Counted from the first letter of the stretch, positions 42,824 through 52,125 are shown. The stretch: DNA of 64,000 bases from Alkaliphilus oremlandii OhILAs (GCF_000018325.1 NC_009922.1:682001-746000), one strand, 5' to 3'. Numbers and translations are program-made. Notes: generated by a model from the sequence alone, not told the origin.

Positions 42824-42922
42824 ATGGAAGTAATATTAAAAGAAATCACATTCATCGCTCAGAAAAGTTCAGTTTATGACCATCCAACCAATGTACCGAA
42901 CGAAATGCTACAGTGCACATAG
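42824..42922 (+). CDS. Possible 32-residue peptide upstream of DUF1538 gene
   Basis: An ATG at 42824 nine bases after a strong GGGAGAGGAGG opens a 32-codon frame (MEVILKEITFIAQKSSVYDH...) that stops 17 bases before the DUF1538 start. The ribosome-binding site is better than that of the main gene. It may be a small protein or a translational leader; no homologue is recognised. Confidence 0.4.
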   Translation: MEVILKEITFIAQKSSVYDHPTNVPNEMLQCT

Positions 42923-42939
42923 AAAGGATGTTGGTTGAA

Positions 42940-44424
42940 ATGAACGTGTTCGTTGACAAATTCAAAGAAGTAATAATGTCTGTACTGCCAGTGACTGCTA
43001 TTGTATTACTGCTAAACTTTACTATAGCCCCCATTGGTACAGAGATGATTGGAAGATTTATTGTAGGCGCAATATTTATAATATTTGGTCTTTCCATCTT
43101 TTTATTCGGTGCTGAAATAGGAATTCAGCCCATAGGAAGCTTGATGGGATCCTCCATCGCAAAAAAGAAGAAATTATGGATTGTTGTTGTATTTGGATTT
43201 TTACTAGGATTCCTCGTAAACATTGCAGAGCCAGACTTACTCGTATTAGCGAGGCAGGTAAGTGAAGTAACCTCTGGTGCCATTGGTCAAACGACACTAT
43301 TGATCGTTGTTTCCATCGGTATTGGGATAATGGTAGCCCTCGGTTTGGCGAGAATCGTATTTAAAGTTCCATTAAACAGAGTACTAACAGTTTTATACGG
43401 TATTATCTTTGCTTTAGTTTTATTTGCACCTAAAGTATTTTTAGGTATCGCTTTTGATTCAGGCGGAGCAACGACAGGGTCCATGACAGTGCCATTTATT
43501 TTAGCACTCGGTCTAGGGGTAGCCTCCATCCAGGGGGGAAAGGAATCAGAAGAGGATAGTTTCGGCCTAGTTGGAATCGCATCAGCCGGTCCAATGTTAG
43601 CAGTTTTAACCATGAGCTTATTATCGGGCATCAAAGAATTAACAGGAAGTCTTCCTTATCATGGAGAATCATCTGGAAGTATCATACGACCATTTCTACA
43701 TGAAATACCAGCTTTATTAGTTGAAGTAACATTTGCTTTACTTCCCTTCTTAGTTTTATTTCTTATATTTCAAGTTCTAATTATTAGATTACCCAGAAAA
43801 CAATTCGCACGAATATTAAAAGGTTTACTATACACATATATCGGGTTCTTACTATTTCTTACAGGCGTTAATGCGGGATTTATGGAGGCAGGAAGTGCCA
43901 TTGGCCATACCCTTGCACTATTAGATTACAATTGGGTTGTCATTCCTATTGGATTTATCCTAGGATTCGTGGTAATATTTGCTGAGCCTGCGGTGTACGT
44001 ACTAAATGAGCAGATTGAAACGGTTACAAGTGGGCATATACAAAGAAAGGTTATTTTATATGCGCTATCCATAGGCGTTGCATCAGCCGTAGCACTTTCT
44101 ATGGTAAAGATTCTGGTAGCAGAAATACAATTGTGGCATTTACTCGTACCGGGATATCTGATTGCTGTAATCTTATCGTATTTTGCACCGAATTTATTTG
44201 TCGGTATTGCTTTTGACTCCGGTGGCGTTGCTTCCGGTCCAATGACTGCCACCTTTATCCTGGCTTTTGCCCAAGGTGTGGCAGAGGCTACAGAAGGAGC
44301 AGATGTGTTGCTGGACGCCTTTGGTGTAATCGCATTGGTTGCTCTAACGCCGTTAATAGCAATACAGGTATTGGGTTTAATATATAAGCATAAAGCGAAG
44401 AAAACTGCTGTTGGAGAGGAGTGA
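42940..44424 (+). CDS. DUF1538 membrane protein, duplicated
   Basis: A 494-residue polytopic membrane protein formed by two homologous halves. Shared motifs occur in each: GFLLGFLVNIAEPDLLVL / GFILGFVVIFAEPAVYVL and GIAFDSGGATTGSMTVPFIL / GIAFDSGGVASGPMTATFIL. The duplicated AEP and FDSGG motifs inside helices suggest an inverted- or tandem-repeat transporter, but its substrate is unknown. The ATG at 42940 follows AAAGGATG. The next gene, encoding two PII-like domains, overlaps its end, so the two are almost certainly a functional pair with the PII protein as regulator. Confidence 0.88.
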   Translation: MNVFVDKFKEVIMSVLPVTAIVLLLNFTIAPIGTEMIGRFIVGAIFIIFGLSIFLFGAEIGIQPIGSLMGSSIAKKKKLWIVVVFGFLLGFLVNIAEPDLLVLARQVSEVTSGAIGQTTLLIVVSIGIGIMVALGLARIVFKVPLNRVLTVLYGIIFALVLFAPKVFLGIAFDSGGATTGSMTVPFILALGLGVASIQGGKESEEDSFGLVGIASAGPMLAVLTMSLLSGIKELTGSLPYHGESSGSIIRPFLHEIPALLVEVTFALLPFLVLFLIFQVLIIRLPRKQFARILKGLLYTYIGFLLFLTGVNAGFMEAGSAIGHTLALLDYNWVVIPIGFILGFVVIFAEPAVYVLNEQIETVTSGHIQRKVILYALSIGVASAVALSMVKILVAEIQLWHLLVPGYLIAVILSYFAPNLFVGIAFDSGGVASGPMTATFILAFAQGVAEATEGADVLLDAFGVIALVALTPLIAIQVLGLIYKHKAKKTAVGEE

Positions 44425-44429
44425 TTGCG

Positions 44430-45113
44430 GTGAATTTAGACTTTGATAATAACTATGTTTTAATATTTGCCGTTGTGAATTATGGCGTAGGAAGTAAAGT
44501 TCTAACAGAAGCTAAGACCGTCGGGGCAACAGGAGCAACGATTTTCTTAGGAAAAGGAACCGTTAAAAATAATTTTCTAGAGTTTTTAGGTCTGAATGAA
44601 GTAAAAAAAGAAATTGTATTAATTGGTGCTACAAAAGATATGGAAGAAAAGATTCATCATCACTTAACAGAAAAGTTCCATATGGATAAACCAAATCATG
44701 GGATTATTTTCTCTGTAGATCTAAAGAAAATTATAGGATCAGGACGAAGACACGAATCTAATTTAGATTCTATAAAAGGGGGTAGAAGTGATATGGAATA
44801 TGAAGTTATTTGGACTGTTGTAGAGAGAGGCCTTGGTCAGGAAGTTGTAGATGTAGCTACAGCTGCTGGAGCAAAGGGTGCTACCATCATTAATGCAAGA
44901 GGTGCTGGGCTACACGAGAACAATACATTTTTTGCAATGCATATTGAACCAGAGAAAGAAATTGTAATGATCATCATTAAAAAAGAAAAAGGTGAGGATA
45001 TCGTAAATGCCATTAATCAAGCAATGGACATAGATGCGCCAGGAAAAGGTGTATTATTCGTTATGGATGTCAATCGGACATCCGGCCTTGTTCAGGAAGA
45101 TGATGTAAAATAA
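44430..45113 (+). CDS. Duplicated PII-like signalling protein
   Basis: A ~227-residue cytoplasmic protein with two PII-fold domains in tandem (about 1-105 and 118-215). Each has the ferredoxin-like pattern starting with a beta strand (YVLIFAVVNYGVGSKVL; YEVIWTVVERGLGQEVV) and GATGATIFLGKG / GAKGATIINARG. Classical uridylylation-loop residues are not evident, so this is a PII-like rather than GlnB/GlnK protein. GAGAGGAG inside the end of the DUF1538 gene serves the GTG at 44430; a GTG at 44421 abuts it. Likely a nucleotide- or metabolite-sensing regulator of the membrane partner. Confidence 0.82.
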   Translation: MNLDFDNNYVLIFAVVNYGVGSKVLTEAKTVGATGATIFLGKGTVKNNFLEFLGLNEVKKEIVLIGATKDMEEKIHHHLTEKFHMDKPNHGIIFSVDLKKIIGSGRRHESNLDSIKGGRSDMEYEVIWTVVERGLGQEVVDVATAAGAKGATIINARGAGLHENNTFFAMHIEPEKEIVMIIIKKEKGEDIVNAINQAMDIDAPGKGVLFVMDVNRTSGLVQEDDVK

Positions 45114-45119
45114 GAAAAA

Positions 45120-45154
45120 AGTTGACACTATCATGAGTAGTGTCAACTTTTTTT
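45120..45154 (+). terminator. Rho-independent terminator
   Basis: AGTTGACACTA/TAGTGTCAACT (45120-45130, 45138-45148) with T-run to 45154. Confidence 0.92.
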
Positions 45155-45205
45155 ATTTTGAGTACTTGAAATCGCTAAACCGTTGAAGTTACGAACAAAT
45201 TTTAT
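45155..45205. repeat. Short dispersed intergenic repeat, copy 2
   Basis: Shares GTACTTGAAA and ACGAACAAATTTTAT in order with 2194-2274, and like that copy lies right behind a terminator. The spacer is ~30 bases shorter here. Confidence 0.4.
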
Positions 45206-45301
45206 TTTTGAAAATATAGAAGGAATCAAATCTTGAATATAGAAGATATACCATACAATAATATCATTCATCGAAGCATAAAAAATGGGAGGAGTATTGG
45301 T

Positions 45302-47119
45302 ATGGGGAAAGTATTGAAAGAGAGGAAGGATGTCGAGGAACCGTTGACTTGGGACTTATCGGCGATATTTCAAACAGAAGAGGATTTTAATGCTTCGGTA
45401 AAGGAAGCAGAATCTCTTGTACTGGCCATTGAAGGGAATTATAAGGGGAGATTGAATTCCGCAGAGATTGTCAACCAATGTTTAGATCAGTTGAGAAAGG
45501 TAACAGAGCTATTCCATGGAACCGCTACATATGCCTATTTGGCAGTTGCCGAAAATCAGGCAAATGCTGAAAATCAGGAAAGAAATATGAAGCTTTCCAA
45601 TAAGGTATCGGAGCTACAAAGCCGATTGAGCTTTATAGAAAGTGAGATTATAGCCTTAGATGAGAAGATTATTGAGGAAGCCATTGAAAGCTCTAAAGAC
45701 AATAGCAACTACTTAAGTGAAATTAAGCGTTCTAAAAAACATCGCCTTCACCCGGAGGTAGAAAAGGCTTTATCCGCTCTCTCTGGCGTCTTGAATTCGC
45801 CCTATGCAATTTATAACAGGGCGAAGCTAGCAGATATGGATTTTGCAGACTTTACTGTGGAAGATAAAAATTATCCTCTTAGCTTTGTACTCTTTGAAAA
45901 TGAATGGGAATATGAAAATGATTATAAAATCCGAAGAGAAGCTTTCAAGGCCTTTTCATCTAAATTGCAGGAATATAAATATACCATAGCTGCAACCTAT
46001 CAAACGCAGGTTCAAAAGGAGAAGGTAATCGCAAACCTCAGAGGGTTTGATTCTGTTATCGATAGCCTTCTGTTCAGTCAAAAGGTAGATAAAGAGCTGT
46101 ACCATCGACAAATCGACATTATTTTAGAAAAACTGGCACCTCATATGAGAAGGTATGCAAAGCTGATAAAGAAAACACATAAACTGGATGAAATGACCTT
46201 TGCAGATTTGAAGCTGGTGGTGGACCCTGAGTATGAGCCAGAAATATCCATTGAAGAATCAAAAAAATATATCCGAGATGCTTTATCTGTTCTTGGAGAA
46301 GATTATCTAGAGATGATTGAAAGAGCATACAATGAAAGGTGGATCGATTTTGTACAGAACAAAGGGAAATCCACTGGGGCTTTCTGCTCCAGTCCTTATG
46401 GAAAACATCCTTATATCTTAATCTCATGGACTAACCGAATGAGGGAAGTGTTCGTATTAGCACACGAATTAGGCCATGCCGGTCACTTCTATTTGGCGCA
46501 GCAAAATCAAAATATATTTGATACGAGACCATCCACATACTTTATAGAAGCACCGTCCACTATGAATGAAATGCTGATGGCAAATTATCTGATCAAGACA
46601 AATGATGACCCTCGGTTTAGAAGATGGGTGCTATCTTCCATGATTAGCAGAACGTATTACCATAATTTTGTGACCCATCTATTGGAGGCAGCTTACCAAA
46701 GAGAAGTATACAAATTGATAGACAAAGGGGAAAGTGTTCAAGCTGGAAAGTTAAGCAGCATCAAGAGAGAGGTTCTCGAAAAATTCTGGGGTGAAGATGT
46801 TATCATCAATGAAGGTGCGGAGCTGACTTGGATGAGACAGCCCCATTACTATATGGGATTATATCCTTACACCTATAGCGCAGGGCTAACTGTAGCCACA
46901 GAAGTCAGCAAGCGTATTTTAAAGGAAGGAAGTCCTGCAATTGAAGATTGGAGAACGGTTCTAAAAGCGGGAGGGACAAAGACCCCAGTAGAGCTTGCCA
47001 AAATGGCAGGTGTGGATATCACAACAGAAAAGCCATTATTAGACACGGTAGCATATATCGGCAGTATCATCAACGAGATCATAGCGCTTACGGAACAGAT
47101 AGAAAATCACAACCAATAA
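45302..47119 (+). CDS. pepF: Oligoendopeptidase F (M3B)
   Basis: Zinc metallopeptidase that hydrolyses 7-17-residue peptides in the cytoplasm. About 605 residues; the zinc motif HELGH (HEXXH) is near residue 387 in VLAHELGHAGHFYLA, with the third ligand glutamate in APSTMNEMLMANYL. The C-terminal GLYPYTYSAGL is typical of PepF. The ATG at 45302 follows GGGAGGAGT; the frame is open to 45233 without a ribosome-binding site. It may be cotranscribed with the coiled-coil/ftsEX genes because no terminator separates them. Confidence 0.93.
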   Translation: MGKVLKERKDVEEPLTWDLSAIFQTEEDFNASVKEAESLVLAIEGNYKGRLNSAEIVNQCLDQLRKVTELFHGTATYAYLAVAENQANAENQERNMKLSNKVSELQSRLSFIESEIIALDEKIIEEAIESSKDNSNYLSEIKRSKKHRLHPEVEKALSALSGVLNSPYAIYNRAKLADMDFADFTVEDKNYPLSFVLFENEWEYENDYKIRREAFKAFSSKLQEYKYTIAATYQTQVQKEKVIANLRGFDSVIDSLLFSQKVDKELYHRQIDIILEKLAPHMRRYAKLIKKTHKLDEMTFADLKLVVDPEYEPEISIEESKKYIRDALSVLGEDYLEMIERAYNERWIDFVQNKGKSTGAFCSSPYGKHPYILISWTNRMREVFVLAHELGHAGHFYLAQQNQNIFDTRPSTYFIEAPSTMNEMLMANYLIKTNDDPRFRRWVLSSMISRTYYHNFVTHLLEAAYQREVYKLIDKGESVQAGKLSSIKREVLEKFWGEDVIINEGAELTWMRQPHYYMGLYPYTYSAGLTVATEVSKRILKEGSPAIEDWRTVLKAGGTKTPVELAKMAGVDITTEKPLLDTVAYIGSIINEIIALTEQIENHNQ

Positions 47120-47169
47120 AAAGACTTTCCAAAGGAGAAGGATGGCATGTTCAAGAAAAAAATATCAGG

Positions 47170-48258
47170 ATGGTTTTAATTTACATATGCATATTTTCCT
47201 TTGGACTATTTTTTATTAATACAGTGGAAGGAGAGGCAGATTCTGTTTTAGAGCTGGAAGAGAAACTATCGCAAATCTCTGAGGACGAGAGAACTGTATT
47301 GGAGGATTTGTTTTTAATCCATCAGGAAATCGAAGCGATGGAAAGAGAAGTAGAGCAGATAGAAAATCAAATCCATGGGATGACCCAAGAGATTACGGAT
47401 TTAGAAATAAAAATTGAACAGGAAAATCAGTCTTTTGAAAAGGGAAAAGAAAACTTAAAGCAGGTTCTCAGAAGCTATCAGCGAATGGGCACAGGCTCCT
47501 ATATCAAAATCATACTGGAATCTAACAGCATTAGCGGATTTTTAAGAAGAATCAATATTTTGAGAGACATGACGAAAAATACAGGAAAGCTTCTAAATAG
47601 CCTAGAGGAAAGCAAAGCAAAAATGGTGTTCAGCAAGGAAAATCTAGATGAAAAACTTTCCTTAGTTGAAGCAGAAAAAATACGGTTGAAGATAGCACTG
47701 GAGAAAAACATTGCCTTAAAAAATGACCTCCAGCAGTATTTAAACACCATGGCAGAGCAGCGGGATTATTATAGTCAGTATTTAGACAATATTAAAGTGG
47801 TTTGGAATGAGCTTAAGCCTATGTTCTACAATACAACAAAGGAATTTAACCGGATCATAAGCTCGGAAAATCTACCCGAGGATTTATTGAAGATCAATTT
47901 AACCCTAAAAGGAATTCGAGGGTCGATTGAAGAGAGGACATTTAATGAGATTTTAACGGGCAGAGCGTACCTACCAAAAATAGAAATCAGTTTCTATAAA
48001 GATGAAATCAAGATGGAATTACCAGAGAAGTATTTGATACTTCAAGGGGGATTCGTTATTTTAAATAAAAATCAATTGGAATTCAAAGTGAATCGAGGAA
48101 GCTTTTTTGGAATGGAACTGGAACAAAGTGCCATCGCAGATTTATTTAAAGAAGGACCGATGGTATTGGATATTAGCCCGCTCATTGGGAAGAATGAGAT
48201 TATTTCTGTAGAGATATTGAATCGATCTTTAGAATTATTGGTTTTACCGAGATTGTAG
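47170..48258 (+). CDS. Exported coiled-coil protein linked to FtsEX
   Basis: A 362-residue protein with an N-terminal signal or anchor helix (VLIYICIFSFGLFF), then a long coiled coil (~25-215) with two antiparallel stretches separated by RSYQRMGTGSYIKIILES, as in EnvC, PcsB and CwlO-type hydrolases. The C-terminal ~120 residues contain beta-rich sequence without a visible LytM, NlpC/P60 or CHAP catalytic motif. The GTG/ATG choice is limited: a strong AAAGGAGAAGGATG lies ~25 bases before the first usable in-frame ATG at 47170. It precedes ftsE, suggesting an FtsEX extracellular partner that lacks its own hydrolase. Confidence 0.65.
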   Translation: MVLIYICIFSFGLFFINTVEGEADSVLELEEKLSQISEDERTVLEDLFLIHQEIEAMEREVEQIENQIHGMTQEITDLEIKIEQENQSFEKGKENLKQVLRSYQRMGTGSYIKIILESNSISGFLRRINILRDMTKNTGKLLNSLEESKAKMVFSKENLDEKLSLVEAEKIRLKIALEKNIALKNDLQQYLNTMAEQRDYYSQYLDNIKVVWNELKPMFYNTTKEFNRIISSENLPEDLLKINLTLKGIRGSIEERTFNEILTGRAYLPKIEISFYKDEIKMELPEKYLILQGGFVILNKNQLEFKVNRGSFFGMELEQSAIADLFKEGPMVLDISPLIGKNEIISVEILNRSLELLVLPRL

Positions 48259-48297
48259 GATATTATCATAATAATTTTGCCAAAAGGGGGCAGAAAG

Positions 48298-48972
48298 ATG
48301 ATCGAAGCCATAAATTTAAGCTTAGCATATCCCGATGGAACGGTGGCTTTAAAGGATGCAAATTTTAAAATAGAAAGCGGAGCGCTGGTTTATATCATAG
48401 GACCTAGTGGTTCTGGAAAAACCAGTTTACTAAAGCTATTGCTGGGAGAGATCTATCCAACCACAGGCTCCTTGGAGATTTTGGGACAAAAAATCAGCGA
48501 AAAGGAAGTTCGAAAAATTAGAGCATTGCGGAGAAAAATAGGGCCTATTTTCCAAGACTTTAGATTGATGAAGGGTAGAACGGTGATCGATAATGTGATG
48601 CAGGGAATTCGGTTTATGGAGATCCCTTCTAAGGAATTAAAGAAGCAGGCAAGTGAAGCCCTTGAAAGAGTGGGGCTAACCCATAAAACATCATCCTTGG
48701 TGGAACATCTATCTTGGGGAGAGAAACAGCGGGTATCCATTGCTCGAGCTTTGGTGAGAAAGCCAGCTTTAATCTTGGCAGATGAACCTACGGGAAATTT
48801 AGATAAGGAAAATGCACTAAAAATACTGGAGCTATTGATCTCCCTCCAAAGGCAGAATACAACGGTGATCATCACTACCCACGCTACCCACTTAATCGAT
48901 TCGGAAAAAGAAGCCACCTTAATTCAGGTGGACAGAGGGCAGATTGCTGTGGAAAGGTTAGGGCTGGCGTAG
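48298..48972 (+). CDS. ftsE: Cell-division ABC ATPase FtsE
   Basis: ATPase of the FtsEX complex, which controls peptidoglycan hydrolases during growth and division. 224 residues with Walker A GPSGSGKTS (~36-44), FQDFRLMKGRTV (Q-loop and FtsE hallmark), and Walker B LILADEPTGNLD. The signature is LSWGEKQR instead of the common LSGGEQQR, a noteworthy substitution. AGGGGGC precedes the ATG at 48298, and the stop is directly followed by ftsX. Confidence 0.9.
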   Translation: MIEAINLSLAYPDGTVALKDANFKIESGALVYIIGPSGSGKTSLLKLLLGEIYPTTGSLEILGQKISEKEVRKIRALRRKIGPIFQDFRLMKGRTVIDNVMQGIRFMEIPSKELKKQASEALERVGLTHKTSSLVEHLSWGEKQRVSIARALVRKPALILADEPTGNLDKENALKILELLISLQRQNTTVIITTHATHLIDSEKEATLIQVDRGQIAVERLGLA

Positions 48973-49857
48973 ATGAAGACATATCTGAAAAATACAGGGT
49001 ATTTTCTAAGAGAAACGAAAGCAATTTTTAGATTGAGTCTAAAATCTAACGTATTATCGCTACTGAGTACAGGGCTTATATTTTTTATTTTAACCCTCGT
49101 TATTTCCTCTGGGTGGGCCACTGGTAAAATTGTAGCAATGATCCAAAACGAAGCAGAACTGAATGTATATTTTGATGAAAGCATGGGGGAAGGAGCGATA
49201 AGATCTCTGATAGAAAGAATAAAAGGGATTGAAGGCGTAGGGGCAGTGTATTTTATTGAGGAAGAAGAAGCCTACAGTAGGATGGTAGAAGTTTTAGGAA
49301 AAGAAGCAGAAGTTTTAAAATTCTTTGATGAAAATCCATTCAGCCCTTTTATCCAGGTGGAAATTAATTTAGATAAAATTGGGAGCATCTTAAAGGAACT
49401 GAAGAATGTGGAGGGGATCGATTATATTCGGGATAATAAAGAGGTTTTAGATCAGATGAGTCGCATTGCTGAGATGATAAAGAAAACAGGGTATCTACTA
49501 GTGACGGCTACGGCGATCACTACATTGGTGATTATCTCTCATATGATTCGGCTGGGCATCTACAGCAATAAAGAGCAGATCGACACCCTCCGACTATTGG
49601 GTGCGCCGGAGCCTTTTATAGCATTTCCATATGTGTTATGTGGCGTGTTGTTGACCCTTGGCGGTGGAATTCTAGCTATTCTTTTGGTCTTCTTTATATT
49701 AAAATATTTCTACGCCTTGATCGTCGGAGCCATGCCATTGCTGTCCATACCGCCCATGGAAACCGTGCTATATCAGATGGTGTTATGGATACTGCCTCTA
49801 TGCGGGTTCTTAGGTGCTTTAGGAAGCGTCATCGGACTCAATGCATCGGAGTCTTAG
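48973..49857 (+). CDS. ftsX: Cell-division permease FtsX
   Basis: Inner-membrane subunit of FtsEX, 294 residues: an N-terminal cytoplasmic tail, first helix (~30-50), a large extracellular domain (~50-180, ELNVYFDESMGEGAIRSLIE and KGIEGVGAVYFIEEEEA), and three further helices. The extracellular domain is the part that contacts the hydrolase or adaptor. The ATG follows the ftsE stop without a gap. Confidence 0.92.
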   Translation: MKTYLKNTGYFLRETKAIFRLSLKSNVLSLLSTGLIFFILTLVISSGWATGKIVAMIQNEAELNVYFDESMGEGAIRSLIERIKGIEGVGAVYFIEEEEAYSRMVEVLGKEAEVLKFFDENPFSPFIQVEINLDKIGSILKELKNVEGIDYIRDNKEVLDQMSRIAEMIKKTGYLLVTATAITTLVIISHMIRLGIYSNKEQIDTLRLLGAPEPFIAFPYVLCGVLLTLGGGILAILLVFFILKYFYALIVGAMPLLSIPPMETVLYQMVLWILPLCGFLGALGSVIGLNASES

Positions 49858-49883
49858 AAAGATACAAAAGAAAGGAAGATTTT

Positions 49884-50600
49884 ATGATTACAACAATATT
49901 ATTTGACTTAGATGGGACACTACTACCAATGGATACGGAGGAATTCGTTAAGAAGTATTTTCAAGAGCTGTCCAGTAAAATGAAAAGCTATTTTACTTTA
50001 GAGGAGATTACCAAAACGGTGTGGCGATCAACAAAGTATATGATCGATCATGAAGATGCTACAAAAACTAATGAAGAGGCCTTTTTTGAAGACTTTTATG
50101 AAAGAGTCAATCTGGAAGCAGAGGTATTGAACCCTATTTTTGAAGAGTTTTATGAAAAAGATTTTAATAATATCAGAAAGATATCCACCCAAAATACACA
50201 TATGATAGAAGCCATTCAGCTTCTAAAAGAAAAAGGATATACTTTGGTGGTGGCGACGAATCCACTATTCCCAGAGAAATCTGTGTTCCACCGCATTGAA
50301 TGGGCGGGATTGAACAAAGAAGATTTTACCTTCATCACAAGCTTTGAAAAAATGCACTACTGTAAGCCACAAATTAAGTTTTATGAGGAAATTCTAGAAA
50401 ATATTAAGAAGAAACCGTCCACTTGTATGATGGTAGGCAACGATATCCAAGAGGATATGGTTGCAAAAGAAATCGGAATGAAAACGTACTTGATCGAAGA
50501 TCATGTAATTGGCCATGATTTTGAAAATAAGAATATTGACTATAAAGGAAGCTATAAAGATTTCCATAAGTTTGTACAGAACCTACCGTCTCTGAAATAA
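49884..50600 (+). CDS. HAD-superfamily hydrolase
   Basis: A 238-residue phosphatase-like protein with motif I DLDGTLLP (nucleophile and acid Asp) near residue 9, motif II in VVATNPL, and motif IV GNDIQEDMVAKEIGM, so the catalytic set is complete. The cap lies between motifs I and II (C1-type). The substrate is unknown. The ATG at 49884 follows AAAGGAAG; an open reading extends far upstream into ftsX but has no support. Confidence 0.88.
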   Translation: MITTILFDLDGTLLPMDTEEFVKKYFQELSSKMKSYFTLEEITKTVWRSTKYMIDHEDATKTNEEAFFEDFYERVNLEAEVLNPIFEEFYEKDFNNIRKISTQNTHMIEAIQLLKEKGYTLVVATNPLFPEKSVFHRIEWAGLNKEDFTFITSFEKMHYCKPQIKFYEEILENIKKKPSTCMMVGNDIQEDMVAKEIGMKTYLIEDHVIGHDFENKNIDYKGSYKDFHKFVQNLPSLK

Positions 50601-50628
50601 GTAACTGGATGAAACAAATCATCGTAAA

Positions 50629-50675
50629 AAAGTGCTTCTCTGGTTTTAAAACCTCCTTCCAGAGAAGCACTTTAT
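50629..50675. terminator. Bidirectional terminator
   Basis: 15-bp perfect stem AAAGTGCTTCTCTGG/CCAGAGAAGCACTTT (50629-50643, 50659-50673) between convergent genes. Confidence 0.92.
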
Positions 50676-50685
50676 TTAATAGAAT

Positions 50686-51918
50686 TTAAAATACCCAATT
50701 TCCATTTTTGAATAGTTCAACCTCGGTGCCATCTTTTTCATAAGCCACGATACTTAACTCCGGTCCACCCACCATAAAATCTGTATGGATTAAACTGAAA
50801 TTCGCGCCCTTTGCTTTCAGCTCTTCCTCTGTTAGATTAGAGCCATTCTGCATGGCATAGGAGTAAGCCCTGCCAAGTGCAAAATGCACGGAGGCATTTT
50901 CATCGAATAATGTATTGTTAAATAGGATGCCAGTATTGGAGATTGGAGAATCGTCCGGCACTAAGGCAACCTCGCCTAAATATTTTGCGCCTTCGTCGTT
51001 TTCCATTAATTTTTCTAGAACCTCGTATCCTTTTTCTGCATAAAAGTCAACAACTTTACCATCTTTAAAGGTAAATCCAAAGTTATCCACCAGCTTGCCA
51101 TTTAAGCTCAGCGGCTTTGTAGCCTTTAAGGTACCATTAACCTTTAGGGCATATGGCGTAGTGAATACTTCCTCTGTAGGAATATTGGCAACGAATGGAT
51201 CACCAGCTAAACTTTCTTTGGAGCCGCCCATCCAGAAATGCTCCTCTGCAAGGTATACTTCTAAATCTGTCCCTGGTGCTTTGAATACCAGCTTTTCAAA
51301 TTGCTTTTCATTTAAGAAATCCCTATACTTTTTGATATTTCGATCATGCTCCTGCCATGCTTCAACTGGATTTTCTTGATCCACACGTGTTGCTTCAAAG
51401 ACCTTTTCCCAAAGCTTTTCAATGGCAACGGTTGTCTCTAAATCTGGGTAGACACTTTTTGCCCATGCTGCTGAAGGCATGGCAACGATGCACCATTTTG
51501 TAAAGCCAGTCATTCGATAATGCATAATTGGCGCCATTGCCACAGATGCACTTTTTTGACTTTGAGCCACTAAATCTCCATCGACATCCTTTAATAGCTC
51601 TGGATCTGGTGCCATAATGAACAGATGGTGGTAATTATCTTTATACATATCCTCTAAAGAATCTACCTTCCATTGTGGAAAACTTTCAAAAACGAAATCC
51701 TTCCCATGGCGATATCGGATAATGCTCATCTCATCGTCTGCCAGTTGAAATTCAACGTGCTTTGCTCCTGCTTCATAGGCTTTCTTCATAATCAGTCTTG
51801 CAAGAGGTAGGGTGTCAACATTCCCCATAATCAGTAAGCCTTCTTTTTCCTTTAAGTTAATGCCAACCTTTACAGCTAGCTCTGCATATTTTTCAAGATT
51901 GCGCTCTAAATGAATCAT
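50686..51918 (-). CDS. Aminopeptidase, M29 family
   Basis: A 410-residue cytoplasmic metallo-aminopeptidase of the thermophilic aminopeptidase (AmpS/M29) family. Recognisable segments: a N-terminal domain GVNLKEKEGLLI-like start (LEKYAELAVKVGINLKEKEG), FKAPGTDLEVYL, EVFTTPYALKVNGT and the metal-site region LGEVALVPDDSPISNTG with HFALGRAYSYA and HTDFMVGGPEL. Together these supply the Glu, Asp and His ligands. Monocistronic. Confidence 0.92.
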   Translation of the reverse strand: MIHLERNLEKYAELAVKVGINLKEKEGLLIMGNVDTLPLARLIMKKAYEAGAKHVEFQLADDEMSIIRYRHGKDFVFESFPQWKVDSLEDMYKDNYHHLFIMAPDPELLKDVDGDLVAQSQKSASVAMAPIMHYRMTGFTKWCIVAMPSAAWAKSVYPDLETTVAIEKLWEKVFEATRVDQENPVEAWQEHDRNIKKYRDFLNEKQFEKLVFKAPGTDLEVYLAEEHFWMGGSKESLAGDPFVANIPTEEVFTTPYALKVNGTLKATKPLSLNGKLVDNFGFTFKDGKVVDFYAEKGYEVLEKLMENDEGAKYLGEVALVPDDSPISNTGILFNNTLFDENASVHFALGRAYSYAMQNGSNLTEEELKAKGANFSLIHTDFMVGGPELSIVAYEKDGTEVELFKNGNWVF

Positions 51919-52125
51919 ACGATTGAACCTCCCCAGTAATATTAATAATAGAATTTGTTACCGATATATAATTGGTACGTCCATATGTAACAACTATATT
52001 TTACCACAATTTTGAATCTTTTGCCTTATTCTTTTTTTCTTCACTTGTTTACAGATATTAAAGAGTGTTAGAATATTCTTATTAAGACTATGAATAGTAG
52101 AGCCTAAATTCTAAGGAGGAAAACC

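Noticed and set aside
46948..47169. Upstream extension of the coiled-coil protein within pepF
   Set aside because: It is a shadow of pepF in another frame; a membrane/signal helix starts right at the ATG at 47170.
49638..49883. Long upstream extension of the HAD hydrolase inside ftsX
   Set aside because: It overlaps a certain ftsX gene in another frame; the HAD fold begins at the ATG at 49884 with its own ribosome-binding site.
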